A stretch of DNA of 64,000 nucleotides from Ambrosia x helenae (GCA_030844895.1 CM061233.1:95131719-95195718), one strand, 5' to 3'; positions 42,778 through 55,616 are shown, counted from the first letter of the stretch. Notes: generated by a model from the sequence alone, not told the origin. Translations and numbers: made by a program.

Positions 42778-44598
42778 ATCCCTTTTTGTACCAATCTGTA
42801 CAATCAAATCTTTGTTACGTTTATAGTAAATAGGTTTTCATAAAACCAGTATTATTTTCTCAAAACAATTATTATTTTCATAGAACAAGTACGTCTTCCA
42901 CCCCGAAACAGTTATAAAACAGTAAAAAGTGGGGGCATGAACTCACCTGAACATTCCTGCTAAGTTAGCTATCAACGCTTGAATCATTAACCACTCTTTT
43001 GTGTCCTAATTACCAACAAAGACACCTTAAGATCTAACACGAAAAGCATATTATCCAGCTATCTAGATTCGTAGGTACGAATCCGAGTCTAGAAAGTGGT
43101 GTGACTCAACGAACCAATTACGACTTATTTAGGTGTTAACATACGACGTAGTACTCAAGTTGCGCACTTGTTACCACTCGTGTGCAACCTACGTTGGACT
43201 TAGTGCTACGAAACGTATAGCTCATATTTAATCATAGAATCGGATAAATATATTTGTTTTTAGGAAAGTATATTGCCCTTGTTGTGCTCTTGATCTTATA
43301 AAATTTTGGCAGAGTTTCCTCTGTTTTTATACAATCCAGACAACACAAGTTGTCTATAGTTACCCAAATATTAATTACAAATACATAATATTCAATATAT
43401 TTATCCGTATTTCCATCGAACGAGACTTTATACATTTCGCCATTTTATATAAATTATACTTGTATAATTATATACGTCATAATTTATATATAAGTATATA
43501 TAGATATAATTACATAATATAGTCCAACGGTCCAGTCCAATATACGATATTATCAAACCCGTCTTTAATATACAACTAGTGGAAATACCCGCGCGTTGCC
43601 GCGGGTGTGTATGTTTTCATCGCACGTTTCGCGCTACTGGTTTCACGCAGCTGTGTAGGGACTAAAGCGAGTCAACAATTCTGCAACTCCGTTTTCATTT
43701 ATGTTACTACCTAACCTTTTTTTGTAATATTTATGCACCAACTTCAAGAGATAACACATTTACACTTCCGCTCTATTTAGAGCTACGAGACATAACTTTT
43801 ACACCTCGAGCAATTGGACAAAGAGTAAAGGGACCAAAAAAGGCCCCAACCTACATCGAGAATAAGAAAAAGGGCCCAACTTACATTGGACATAACTTTT
43901 GGTATGGGACACAAGTAACGAAAGGAAATGTCTCAACGAGCAGGATTATATGACAAACAGCCATAGGCAATTTGCCCTCACAGTCAGGCCTGGCCCCCTA
44001 TTTTGGCATTGACATTTTTTCCCCACAAGTACGGGGACCTAAAATTGAATGTAAAACCTTCGAACGATGTTTTAAAAAGCCACGAATGAACTCGCAAAGG
44101 AAAAAGATGTGTTCATAGCCTTTGCTCGCGTCGAGTATGCTTCCCAGGTCGGTTACGATTTTCCACATGTTCCAGTGTGACAAATGTTATGCCCAAAACT
44201 ACGTTAGGTTTTATATTTTCTAGTTATGTAATGTTTATATTTTATTTAGTGGAATGTTTTTATTTTATTTAATCTAATGTTTAAAAAACCTGGATAAAGC
44301 CATTGCTCACCTTGAGCCACAAGGTCAAACGACTTGAGCAGAAGCTTTATTCATTGCCACATCAGCGTCTAGTCGCGCGATATGAGAGGATAGAGTTGGT
44401 GCTCACTTGAGCCACAACACACCCTACTTAGATCAAAATAATGTGCATATCTTGAAGCAAAATAGACTACAAACAAAAACAAATGAGCAATTGCAAAAGC
44501 ACACAAAAAAATGCATTCTCATTACTGTTGATCAGTTGGTTGTACAATGGCAACATCCAATGAGCATGTATATGTAATCTCAAAAAACAAAAAGAGAA

Positions 44599-44751
44599 TC
44601 AGTTGCCAAGCAGAGATGTCACAAGTGCCAAAACAGCAATGACAATCATAATATTGAGAAAATCGTTTGATTGGAGAGGTTTATCGGGGCTTCCGCCAAG
44701 CCCTTAATACTCTGCGCGAATCTTCTGCTTCATAGAATCTGAAAGCTTTCT
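44599..44751 (-). pseudogene. Captured last exon of a small membrane protein gene
   Basis: Preceded by an acceptor TTGCAG at 44,752-44,757 and ending in TGA at 44,599-44,601. The frame reads KLSDSMKQKIRAEY, an internal TAA, GLGGSPDKPLQSNDFLN and a hydrophobic IMIVIAVLALVTSLLG tail that looks like a C-terminal membrane anchor. The in-frame stop makes it a pseudogene. I do not recognise the family with certainty. Confidence 0.6.
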
Positions 44752-45085
44752 CTGCAATTATTCAAATAAGCAAAGCTCATTGAACAGACTTACCATCTCC
44801 ATTATTATTACTCACGCCCATACTTTTATTTGATTCAAAGCTTCATTCTTGCATGCATTAATTTTAAAGATATGATTAACAAAACAACACACTCTCTTCT
44901 ATATTAATCCTGCACCAATCATCAAACACAAACTAAATGGTGTGGTGTGTTAAAAAAAAAAAAACAAATGTTGCTCTACGTTGCGTATACTTTGCATGAA
45001 GTGATGCAAATCCCACTATAGCTATGAGCTTAAATGACTTTGTAATGTTTTAAAAACAACTATATAAAAGGATTTGGGTTAAAAC

Positions 45086-45173
45086 CTTTCCCGATGAGTA
45101 CTTGGCTGCTACAAACTTCTCAGGGGACGCGGCTGCCGCTGGTGGTGGCTCATCATTTATTGAAAAGGCCGCC
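45086..45173 (-). pseudogene. Captured internal exon in Helitron
   Basis: Bounded by CAG acceptor and GT donor. It reads AAFSINDEPPPAAAASPEK then FVAAKYSSGK and joins in frame to the exon at 44,599-44,751. Another exon-like stretch may lie near 45,500-45,610. Together they look like a multi-exon host gene picked up by the Helitron. Confidence 0.6.
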
Positions 45174-48056
45174 CTGACAAGGATTTAGACAAACATGTCA
45201 TATACAATGTATCCAAAATCATTGATTTTGATTTTGGTCGTGTACTTATAAATGGGTCAAATTATGGATTTATGTAATGTTATATATCAAACAGGTCAAT
45301 TAAATAGACTCTAAAAGAGGAGCAACTCAAATGAACCTATAAGATGAAACAAATTGAAAATCACCCAATGTGTGCATACTGCATACAACCTCCTAAATCA
45401 TTTTATTCTAGTGTGAATTGATATTGCCGTTGTTAATAAAAATTACGGCATTGACAAATTATAACAAATGTTCAAAAAATAACAAAAAAATGTGTGGGGG
45501 TGGACCCAACCCGGTAATGGTGTTTCTTCACCATTGTCTTCTGGACTGCTAGCCATAAACAATCCCCATTTTACAATTATGTGAATAAAATTTTCATTCC
45601 TGCAACGTCTCAAAAGAAGTACAGGTGATTTGGAAAAAGGCGTAGCATATTTCATACCAGCATAGTACCATAGCCATCAACCACCTTGCATCCGGACATT
45701 AAAAATGGTGATTTGTGATCTTTGTTAACCTGTTCCAGCATTTAAAAAACGATGATTCCAACCCAAAAAAGACATATAAAAAAGTTAAATATTTTAAATT
45801 CCATGCAACTCACAATTTTACTTTCTACAGTCATACTTGATTCATCAATATCAATCACATTCGACGTATTTGTTATGCTGATATAGAGGAGTTATTAACA
45901 AGAATCAAAGTTCTACTTTAAAAAACATATACCCTTTTGTTGATATATTATATTAAGCATATACAAAGCATAATTTTTAATAAATTAACAATCTTGAAAG
46001 GCTAGTTCTTAATAACAAAAGTCAGCAGACAAGATTGCAGAAATAAAGCATTATGTTTATAACTATATTCAATTTAAAAAATAATCCTTTTAATTCAAGA
46101 AACTAATTAGTAGTTAGCAAAGAAGAGCCAAAGGCCTACCTTTGTAACATCTGTTTCCTATGTTTGAAAGTTCAATTGACTTGACAATTTTCGAAAACCG
46201 GTATATATATTTATGATCGTACCCACCATTAACTTATTGATTTATGATATGCAACATGTGTCAATTTCTTTTTGTTTCATGTGCTGTCTAGAGCAGGGTA
46301 TTCTTTCTTTCGTCTTCCTTTCAGTTTCATTAACAAGATTGCATCTTTTAACGACAATGGTTGAAGTTGCATAACGTCAAAGCTCATCACTCGTGGGATT
46401 CTAGTTGTGATAATAACATAAAAAAACTTAATGAGAAGCATCCAATCTAAAGAAAAAAAAACGAAACAGCTCGATACCACTAAGTGACTTACCATCCAAT
46501 ATCATTTTTTTGGCATAACCTGGATAACCTATAAGTAACACCCGAAATGGATCTGCAGCTATTTTTCCTTCAAATGTGTCTAATTAACCACTGGGTGCCA
46601 GAGCAATCCCTCACATGATTAGGTAGAAAATCGGATTTAAAGCAATTGAAAAAAACCTAAACAAGAATTTAAGAAATCTAAGAAGAAGAGCAATCGAGTG
46701 TTGATAGATTGATGTTCTTACTTGGTGTTTTGATTTGTAGAATCAGAACCCTAATTTCATCACATGGGAAATTGCTGGACTTTTGTTGAATTCATTGTTG
46801 TTGGTTGTGGTTGTAAAGAAATCGGCCATGGCAAGAGAAAGAAGAACGTGAGAGATTAATAGAGTATAAATGACTGCAACCGTTTATTGAAGAGAAATCG
46901 AACAGATGAAGCAATTAATCTCTTCTCGCATTCAATTGCCGTTATAACGAGTGGTGCATTCAATTGTCGGGGTGAGGAATTAGGAAACTGTAGGTGTTGA
47001 TTAGAGAAGGTGAAAAGAGGGATGTTTGAAGGCTATCGATCATTGTGGGGGCAAGGATGGAAATTAAGGGCAATATTGTAAAAGTGTGTTGATATTGTAA
47101 AGGATGAGGTGACTGAAATGTCTAGATTGCCCTCTTGAGTGTCTTAATTGTCCTAACCATCCCCATAATACCCTTAAATTTCATGCTTGAATGTGTTGTA
47201 CATTTTGCTTATTAAGTTGTATGGAGGTGAAAATGACTATGTTAGCCATCACTCCTCCTTTATAATGTAATATAGATATAGCTTATAATATAAACAATGT
47301 CGGTTTCGTTTCGTGAGTCACCATAGTTTCGTATCGATAATATATATATATGCACTTATATATATATAATAATAATAATAATAATAACAAATCAAGAAAA
47401 TATACCATATAATGTATGCATGCATTGCTTGTTGACCAGGTCTGACCGAACTCGCTTCTAACCGGGATCCAAACCACAACTTAAACCATCTTTTAATCCT
47501 TCACACTCGGGACCCGAACCCGGGCACCAAACTGAACCCGAACATCCTTATCATCATCAACAAGCAACATGCAGACCAAGATCCATTAACATAACCAAGA
47601 TTTGGCCCAACCCCGAGCCCTATCAGACCCAGATCTGACCGAAGCGCCACTCGAAACCAACATGCACCCCGATCCAACCCGAACACCCATCAGATCTGAC
47701 AACCAATGAACCGCAACCATCTCCAGAAGCTGACCCGAGCCCAAGTCCCATCAGACCCGAACCCGAGCTGAACAACAACCATAACCATAACCACCTGCGG
47801 CCACCCTTTGAGCCGCCGCCGCCCCTTCAACAACCATCACCATCTCCGGCCAAACACCACCAATCGGGCCCCAAAACACCCGAACCCAGGCCACAGCCAC
47901 GCCACACTACCGAGAACCACCACAACCACCCGATTCCATCTCCACCTCTGCCCATTTCGGGCTTCTCGGACCACCACGCCGCCGCTGCCACCTCTATGGT
48001 GGTCGGCCGGCTCTGCTGCAGGGAGGAGGAGAACAGAGGGAGACAAGGGAGAGAGC

Positions 48057-48128
48057 TGGAGAGAGAGAGAGAGTTACCTTAGAGAGAGAGAGGGATTTCT
48101 AGAGAGAGAGTGAGTGTAGAGAGAGAGA
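48057..48128. repeat. GA/CT microsatellite in solo LTR
   Basis: GAGAGA runs interrupted by a few bases. On the LTR sense strand this is a CT-rich stretch 80-150 bases downstream of the TATA box at 48,207-48,214. Confidence 0.9.
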
Positions 48129-48206
48129 TGAGAGGATTTGAGAGGATTTTTATGTGTTCATTTTTGTTGTAGGCTATGAAATGAAGAAGATGAGGAAGAT
48201 AAAGGG

Positions 48207-48214
48207 TTTTTATA
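48207..48214 (-). promoter_or_regulatory. TATA box of solo LTR
   Basis: The minus strand reads TATAAAAA (CTATAAAAACCC), about 680 bases into the LTR, followed by the CT-rich leader. Confidence 0.6.
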
Positions 48215-48893
48215 GATAGGGTTAGGATTAGGTAGGTAAATACCGCGTTTCGAACTCGTTATAACACAAACGTCTCGGTTTATATTTAGGTTCGATGTTT
48301 AATTATAAAAATTAGTCGGTTTTATTCGTAAGTTTAAATAACGTTAGACCGAGCAAAAATATAATTAATATCGGTATCCTACGTGTTCTTTTGGAGCGTC
48401 CGTTAGAATCGCGTTATCCTAACCGGTTACCGTTTCCTCCATTTAAACGACCCGATAGCTTTCGATATTAAACGGATAATATTATATATAATAAATAATA
48501 AATCCGAAAGCATATATGCGGTTAAAACCACGCATTTCGATGTCCGGTTCTCTTATCGATTACTCTCCGCGTTCTCCAAATGCTACGTTCTCATCTGTTC
48601 CTCAAGCCGATTCCACATCCGATCGCTTCAACAACAAATACATGCCGTATTTGTACGCAATAACTTTAAGTTTGTCCATTCTGACGAATTCTTACTGATG
48701 TCAGTTCGTTAGCGTTAAGATGTGCCGTCTTTCTTTAGAATATCTAGACGTCCACGAACTTCACGAAAGACATTTGTTGAACTTGTAACAACTCAACTTA
48801 ACCAAAATCGACCTCAGTATATGTGAAGCATATAGAGATCATGATCAAGATCCAGTCAACGGTTGACCGAATTTTACCGGTTGTCACACCAAG

Positions 48894-50224
48894 TGTTATA
48901 TATAAAGCTACATATATTTATGTGATTTGTGTGTGTATGTATAATTATATACATAAAAATAAATAATAATTCATTCGAGTCGAGCGGACCTTTGCTCGTT
49001 CTTGGCTAGTTTACAAACCCAGCCGAACCGAACCGATCAGCTCATTTACATCCGAGCGAAGAATCGAGCGAGAATCTTTCCAGCATTTTGCAAACGAGCG
49101 ACGAGCAATTTGAACAGCCTTAGTTTTGGGCATCAAAGGCCCTTTCCATTAGTTAATGAGCTCTTTAGGGTACACAAAGACACATTAAGTCATAGCAAAT
49201 CATTTATCATGTAAACGATATGGGCATAACTAATGTGATTTATCTAAAATCTAGCAATGTAATGTATATATCTATATAATCTAGAAATCTAACATTGTAT
49301 TGAATTGGATGTTTATGATTATTGAAAGAGATAAAAGTGTGTATTACATAATTACACAATTGGCATTGAAGGTTGTACATGAGGGGTATAAAAGGAAAAA
49401 ATGATCAAAAATTGAAGACTTGTGAATAGATCATTCAATTCTCATCTTAAAAATTGTGTGAAATTACCTTATTAAACATCTTTGATCCTTAATAAGATAA
49501 ATAGAGATTATTAGACATTTTTCATCCTTAATAAGGTAAGAGAGATTAATGTGTTTTACAATTAGATAAAAACCAAACAAAAAAAGAATCTGTCAAAGCC
49601 AAAACATGGGCTACATATGAAAGAATAGGCCTTGCAAGAAAATCACCTTTTTGTCGCCAAAGCTTGGAAACCCGCCTTTGGGCTACAAATCAAAGTCATA
49701 TCGTATAGATCACGTGTCTTTATTTAATTAACCTAAATTAGTAACTCCATATTGTCGTATCAAAATAGGGTTGCTGCGCAGCTTGTTACCCGTTTATCTG
49801 CCATCCTTTTGTAAATTGTTACGGGTTTTATGAAATATTATATATGGTGTATCACATTGTTTTTAAACTTTGAATATTACGGTGAACATGATAATGCATT
49901 TTGTTATGAATAGCTATCATAGATCTCACTTGCAAGGCGAAGGATTGAAGAGGTCAGGGGTGTCTCAGTCCCTTTGATTTTTTATTTGATGGTGTAAATT
50001 TACTAGTATTTCGTCTGAAATTTTTATACATATTAAGTCTTTCCTTGAAAATTTTGTTTAAGCTTCGTCACTACTCACTTTATAGCTACCTATAAGCTTT
50101 GAAACGAGGTTTGTTCCAACTAAAGCGTTGTGTGTTTGACAAAAAGCGAAAGGTGTCACGTTTTCCACAAGAAAACGTGCAAAACTTTTAGAAGCGGGTG
50201 TAAATGATGGGACCTCCATAGTTT
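48894..50224. other. Intergenic AT-rich DNA
   Basis: No gene seen. 48,975-49,115 holds a CGAGCGAGC-type repeat ending GAACAGCC, probably a MITE remnant. 49,450-49,560 repeats a CCTTAATAAG(G/A)TAA word. Confidence 0.5.
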
Positions 50225-50594
50225 TATTTCAAAACATAACCAATCATTATTTCAAGAGTTAATAGCTAAAATCGTCCCTGATGTTTGGTCACTTTTACCA
50301 CTTCAGTCCAAAACTAAAACCTTTTACATTTGGGTTCTTCAGTTTTATTTTTCTTGCCAAATTCGTCCCTGACAAGGTTTGGGTGTTGGACTAAAGTGGC
50401 AAAAATGACCAAACCTCAGGGACGAATTTAGCAAAACCCAAACCTTTTCAGGGACGAATTTGGCAAACAAAATAAAACTGAAGGACCCAGATGTAAAAGG
50501 TTTTGGTTTTGGACTGAAGTGGCAAAAGTGACCAAACCTCAGGACGATTTTGACTATTAACTCTTATTTCAAAACATAACTAATCACTAATTCA
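50225..50594. mobile_element. Foldback MITE flanked by 30-bp direct repeats
   Basis: About 120-bp inverted arms at 50,255-50,377 and 50,443-50,564, both starting AGAGTTAATAG. A 30-bp direct repeat (50,225-50,254 and 50,565-50,594, 27/30 matches) touches both ends. Confidence 0.8.
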
Positions 50595-50605
50595 CTATTA
50601 TATTA

Positions 50606-51895
50606 GGGGGACGGGGCGCCACTAGAATTGGGCACAGGTACCCCACTACCAGCACGGTAACACCACCGCCACCCGTGCTGGTAGGGGTCTCGTGAACCAA
50701 TTTCTGGTTCTTGTTCTCGTGCTGGTACAAAGAAACGGTCTTTTTTCTTGACCAATAAATAGTTGCCACGTTTTTTTCCCTTTGACGGTTTTTTATTTTT
50801 TGACTGTTTAAATTTTGACCGTTTTTTTATCTTTTGCCCTATATAAATCATACCTTCATATAAAATTTTGACCGTTTTTACACAACTACATCTTTTAATA
50901 TGGGTGGTGATAGTATGTTTCCGAATACGTATCGTTGTCGACGCCGATGATCATACCACCCTGCAACACATCAACCGACTACACACACACACCAATAACA
51001 CAGCCGACTACACACACACCAACAACACAACCGACAACACATCAACTAACTACACACCCACCGGCTACACAACCTCCCCCCACATTTAAATTAGGTTTAC
51101 GTTTATGTTTAATTAATGTTTTAATTAGGTTAATTATGTTTGTATGTTGAGTGTTATTTTTTTAACGGTTAACTTTCATTAAAAATTAAACAACATTAAG
51201 CATTAATTATTAAACATATGGCGCAACATTCGCCATGTCGCAAAATGGATGAAGTTAGTCCCGTGTGCATGGTAATAGTCCTGACGCATGACTTGAATTG
51301 CAATGTCTTCTTGAAGATTAGGGTGTCTCTCCATCGTGGCTTCATATAGGGCGTTCCATCGGATATACCTGGACCATAGAGCAATCCACTTACTAACGAG
51401 CAAATCCTTGGGGCGGTATTTGTGCCGGTTATTTCATTGAATACCACCGGCACCCGGTTCCAAAACGAAGTTCTCTGGAAATCGGCAGCATGAAGAAATG
51501 TATTTCTCACTATCAAGTATGTCCTCGTTAACGCGATCTTCTCATTTACATTCCACGGGACCATTTTAACGATACGATTAAAGTATAATAACCGGTTTTG
51601 GTGTGATTTTGGTATTGAAGTTATGGGGTTTTTATAGAACAAAATGTAACGGTAAGAATTCTTGAATTATGGTTGCAACGGTTTAAATTTTAGTAACGGT
51701 TAGAAAATTAATTACCGTCTGAAAATTAAAAAACGGTTACTTTTTTTAACTTAAATGAAAATATAAATGAAAGAATCAATGGAGTGTTGCCTCTAAAAAA
51801 GTGTTTCCGTTAAGTAAATCAGTGAAGTGGTGTGGCAATACAAAATTAGTTAAAATCGGTGAAAGAAAAAGTAGGTTCTAGGTGTCTATTCCCCC
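50606..51895. mobile_element. PIF/Harbinger-type element, 1.3 kb
   Basis: Ends GGGGGA...TTCCCCC with TTA target duplications at 50,603-50,605 and 51,896-51,898, the three-base target typical of PIF/Harbinger. TIRs match well only in the first six bases. The Myb/trihelix-like ORF inside supports the class. Confidence 0.65.
51196..51642 (-). pseudogene. Myb/trihelix-like ORF of PIF/Harbinger type
   Basis: 148 codons. VPWNVNEKIALTRTYLIVRN followed by TSFWNRVPVVFNEITG has the spaced aromatics of the Myb/SANT-like DNA-binding domain that accompanies Harbinger transposase. Downstream, broken sequence near 51,240-51,330 (DIAIQVMRQDYYHAHG) is in another frame. No DDE transposase is present, so it is a truncated, probably dead copy. 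In intact elements such a protein helps bring transposase to the TIRs. Confidence 0.5.
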
Positions 51896-51929
51896 TTATA
51901 AAAGCCACATATTCAAAATTGCACAGCTC

Positions 51930-51930
<1 letters not shown>

Positions 51931-51991
<61 letters not shown>
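51931..51991. repeat. AT dinucleotide microsatellite
   Basis: About 30 uninterrupted TA units. Confidence 0.97.
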
Positions 51992-51994
<3 letters not shown>

Positions 51995-52715
51995 CAAACA
52001 CATGTTAACTTTGTTTCTTTTGGTTTTAGCCATAGCTATTTTTGGTTATTTTTGTTTTTCACAGTTGACTTTGGTGTCATAATTCATCAACCAAAAACTT
52101 TATAACACACATACATAGAGTAAAATGTTTTTGCCATTTTCTTTTTTCTGTTTCCTTGTCCTTTCTTTTGATTTTGTCTTTTTGTGTTTTTTTTAAGTTT
52201 CAAGCGTACTCTTATAATTCTCATAATTACATAACTAAAATGTTTAACTTTTTTAGAAATTTCAACATTAAGTTGTATTTTTTTGTTATTTAACGTGACG
52301 AACCAAACGGATGTTATACAAAAACATTAGTATGTGTATTCGCTTTTATGCTTTTCTTGACGTTCCTACCGCTATCAAGACGAGCTGAATCTATTCCAAC
52401 TACAATAGTACCGGTTAAACCGTTTTCGGTTGCTACTATTAATAACCGGTATGAATTAAGTTGGAAACAGAGTTGTATTCACATTCGTATTTGGTTTTTT
52501 TTTTCTCTTTCGGCTATATCATGTGCCCATATCGTGTTGGTACTATGATGAATCAAACCGAACCGATACCCGTTTCACTTTTATTCTAATCCGGGTCTTT
52601 TCATATATTTTAGAATGATATAAATCCTGCCATCTTAGGTTATGTGTTCTGGGGTGCGGGGCGGGAGCTTGGCTAGAGCTGCGGGTATGAGGCAAGTTTG
52701 GTAGGGGGTTTTTTA
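51992..52715. other. Intergenic DNA without recognised features
   Basis: AT-rich, with ORFs of 66 codons or less and no motif. I see no gene or clear repeat. Confidence 0.5.
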
Positions 52716-52967
52716 GACTGAATTACAAGTTTTGTCCTTTAAGTTTGTACCAGATTGCAAGGCATGTCCTTTAACTTTAAAATTGATTGGTTTTGTCCTT
52801 TATCTTTTAAAATCTTGCACGTTATGTCCTTTCGACCTAACTCTGTTAATTTTCTTCGTTAAGTTGGATCATGTGCAAGGCACATGAGGGCATTTTAGTC
52901 CTTTCATGCCTTTTATTATTAATTTACATCAAAAATCAAAAAAAAACAAAAAAAATATAAAAATCCT

Positions 52968-53014
<47 letters not shown>

Positions 53015-53794
53015 AACCGCCCCCACCTGTTACCACCCTCCACCACCACTTGCCACCACAGCCATCGTCTTCTATCACCCTCCACCACCACTTGCCACCA
53101 CAGCCACCATCCCTAACATCAAAATCCCCACCCAACAACCTCTAAATAACCAGTGTAAGCCTCTCCATTACCACCACCCATCACCATCATCTACCTAAAC
53201 CACCATCGCTCCACCTGCCACCGCCTGCTATGAGCCTCTATCACCATCGTTTTCTGCTGCTACCCTAATTACCCCCAAAATCAAACCCTAATTGATCGAA
53301 AACAGTGTCTAAGACGGGTCTGACTAAATCGAATACTTTTAGCTAGATTTCCATATCTGTGTTTTTGTTAGGTTTTAGGGTTGTGGGTATTGGTGATTGA
53401 CGACGGGTCTGAAGCTATATATTGGGTTAGAGTTTTTATGGAAGGGAAGCGGGTGGTGGTGGTTGACGGCGGAGAGTATTTAGCAGGGTTTTGGGGGTAA
53501 GGTGGAGGGTGGTTCTGGAATGTGGTGGTGTAGGTGGTGGTGGAGGGTAGTTCTGGAATGTGATGGTGTAGGTGGTGGAAGGAGGACCTGCAATGAATGT
53601 GGGTCAATTTACTGATGTACCCTCGTGTGCAAGTCATGTGACCAAACTTAACGAAGAAAATTAACAGAGTTAGATCGAAAGGACATAACGTGCAAAATTT
53701 TAAAAGATAAGGGACACAACCAATCAATTTTAAAGTTAAAGGACATGCCTTGCACTCCGGTACAAACTTAAATGACAAAACTTGTAATTCAGTC
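52716..53794. mobile_element. Long-TIR element (Mutator-like MITE candidate), 1.08 kb
   Basis: The left 190 bp (GACTGAATTACAAGTTTTGTC...) recur inverted at 53,605-53,794. Flanks GGTTTTTTA and TTTTTTTTA may be a degenerate 9-bp target duplication. The interior has a CT microsatellite (about 52,973-53,011) and a duplicated CCACCACCACTTGCCACC segment (53,034-53,108), with no transposase. Confidence 0.75.
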
Positions 53795-54039
53795 TTTTTT
53801 TTATTATCTATACTATATATAATGCATGAGGAGCGGTAGTTTAAGATACCCAAAAGTTAAGAACTTATTTTTCATTAATAACCCTAAAATGAGAGTAAAA
53901 TAGTCATTAATACATTATTTACATTTTAATACCTCATCTTAGTTACAACTTTTTTTAAATTATAGTTAAACTTTTTTTCCTTATTTTAAGCAAACCATCC
54001 TCATGATTTGTAAATAGTTATATTTTTTGCATACATTTA

Positions 54040-54729
54040 TCTATACATATAATAAATCAAAGCCATTTTAATGACGTGACACTCAAAGAGGCATTCTCTT
54101 CTTTGAGTGTGCCATGTGTCATCCCATGTGGCATTGAGATATTTTAGGAAAAAAATAATTTAAAAACAAAATTGGATTTTTCACCCTTATGTTTCCTCCC
54201 ATAATTTTTAAACGTTAGTATCTTTAATATACGAGATTTTTTAAAGAAAAAAATTACACCAAATTAACGAGCGTTTTATTATCTTTCCAACGAGTACCAT
54301 AGTGCTATATAAAAAACGAAGAAATTTTTTTGTGGGGTTTTGTTTATACAGGAAAAAAACAAAAAATGTTCAGTTAAATCATTAATCATATATAGACAAC
54401 TCACTAATTATGTTTAAATCAGTAAATATGAATTTTTTTTTCAACCAGAGCCGAATAGGTTAATAGAGTTATACGTTGTTTTAAGTTAGGTATCAATATT
54501 AGTATGTTAGAGTTGTAGATTTGTTTAGTCTTTAGGATAGGTGTTAATATTAGAGTTACATTAAAGTTCTACATTATTTTAGGTTAGGTGTTAGCATTAG
54601 AGTTGTACATTGTTAATTTGTTTTAGATTAGATATTAATATTAGAGTTATACATCAGTCTTTTTCATATGTAAAATTGATGTATCATATTAAATTTCTCA
54701 ACCTGGGACGCTCCCGGGGTATAATCTAG
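54040..54729 (+). mobile_element. Small Helitron, 690 bp
   Basis: 5' end TCTATACATATAATAAATC after A. The 3' end has hairpin GGGACGCTCCC, then GGGGTATAATCTAG followed by T. No coding content. Confidence 0.55.
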
Positions 54730-54849
54730 TACTTTTATAAATAAAAAATTACATCATAATAATGAGCATTTTATTATCTTTAATTTGAGTATAGTATTGC
54801 TATTTTTTATTTTAAAAATCTTTTATGTGCTATGTGATTAACGATATCT

Positions 54850-55466
54850 AGGAGTGAGCAATAACTAAATCGTTCACCAAAGCCAAACCAAAAAACAGAC
54901 AAAACTAAACCAAAATCTATTCAAAACTGAAAACATCTGATTTAACTTAAAATTAGTTATTGTTTTCTTTTTGTACCCTTAGTTAATCCAAATTAGTTAA
55001 ACTAAAACAAACTCATTAATATATTCATAAGAACGTGCCCGCACGATGTGGTAGTGAACATAGACACTTCTAATAGTTCATGGTTGGGTTAGGTTCAGTT
55101 TGGTTATAAGCCTCAACCGGAACAAAAATCGACATTGTCGGTTTATCGATCATGTTAACCAACTGGTTAATTGGTTCAGTATATTTGGTTAGATTGTTGT
55201 TTTTAGTTCGATTTAGTTAATTTTGGTTAAGAACCAAAACCAAACTTTAATTTTGCTTAGAAGCACATGAAATGAAGGTATAAATACATGTAATGGATAT
55301 ATAAAAGATATAAATGTATGAATTGTTCAGTTTTAGTTTGTTAATTTTGGTTAACTTAGGGTACAAAAAAACCCATATTAGGTTAACTCGGTTTTGGTTA
55401 ATTTTCAGTTCAGTTTTGTATGATTTTGTTCGATTTCGGTTGAGGTTCAATTATTGTTCACCCTAA
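54850..55466. mobile_element. MITE with AGGGTGAACAATAA-like inverted ends
   Basis: Left AGGAGTGAGCAATAAC and right TTATTGTTCACCCT are imperfect inverted termini. The interior is made of short GGTTAATT/AACCAAAA words. Non-coding. Confidence 0.5.
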
Positions 55467-55616
55467 ATATTATTAATCACGTAAAAAATCAAATTTTTAG
55501 TTAAAAGTATATAACAAATTATACTCTAATATGGTTTGAAGCTGAGTAGATAGGTTTATGAATTGTAGTGGTGGTATAAATAGAGGGGATTTTGAAATTT
55601 TTAGCTTTTATACCTC

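Larger units (their letters stand above)
43576..47276 (-). mobile_element. Non-autonomous Helitron, 3.7 kb
   Basis: On minus the 5' end reads TCTATATTACATTATAAAGG. The 3' end has hairpin CCCGCG-loop-CGCGGG (43,588-43,605) followed 8 bases later by CTAG. Flanks are A before and T after, the Helitron A^T target, with no target duplication. No Rep/helicase is encoded. It sits inside the solo LTR. Confidence 0.82.
41795..48888 (-). mobile_element. Solo LTR (about 3.4 kb) carrying a nested Helitron
   Basis: Starts TGTCACACCCC and ends GGTTGTCACA, with target duplication CCAAG at 41,790-41,794 and 48,889-48,893. There is no PBS, PPT or pol. Removing the Helitron at 43,576-47,276 leaves 3,393 bp, LTR-sized. 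It shares the U5 block (41,951-42,002) and the TTCCC-loop hairpins with the young element but is a different family. Confidence 0.85.

Noticed and set aside
47808..48113. Arg/Pro-rich ORF inside the solo LTR
   Set aside because: Low complexity, driven by CCACC and GAGA runs, with no recognisable domain; lies in LTR sequence.
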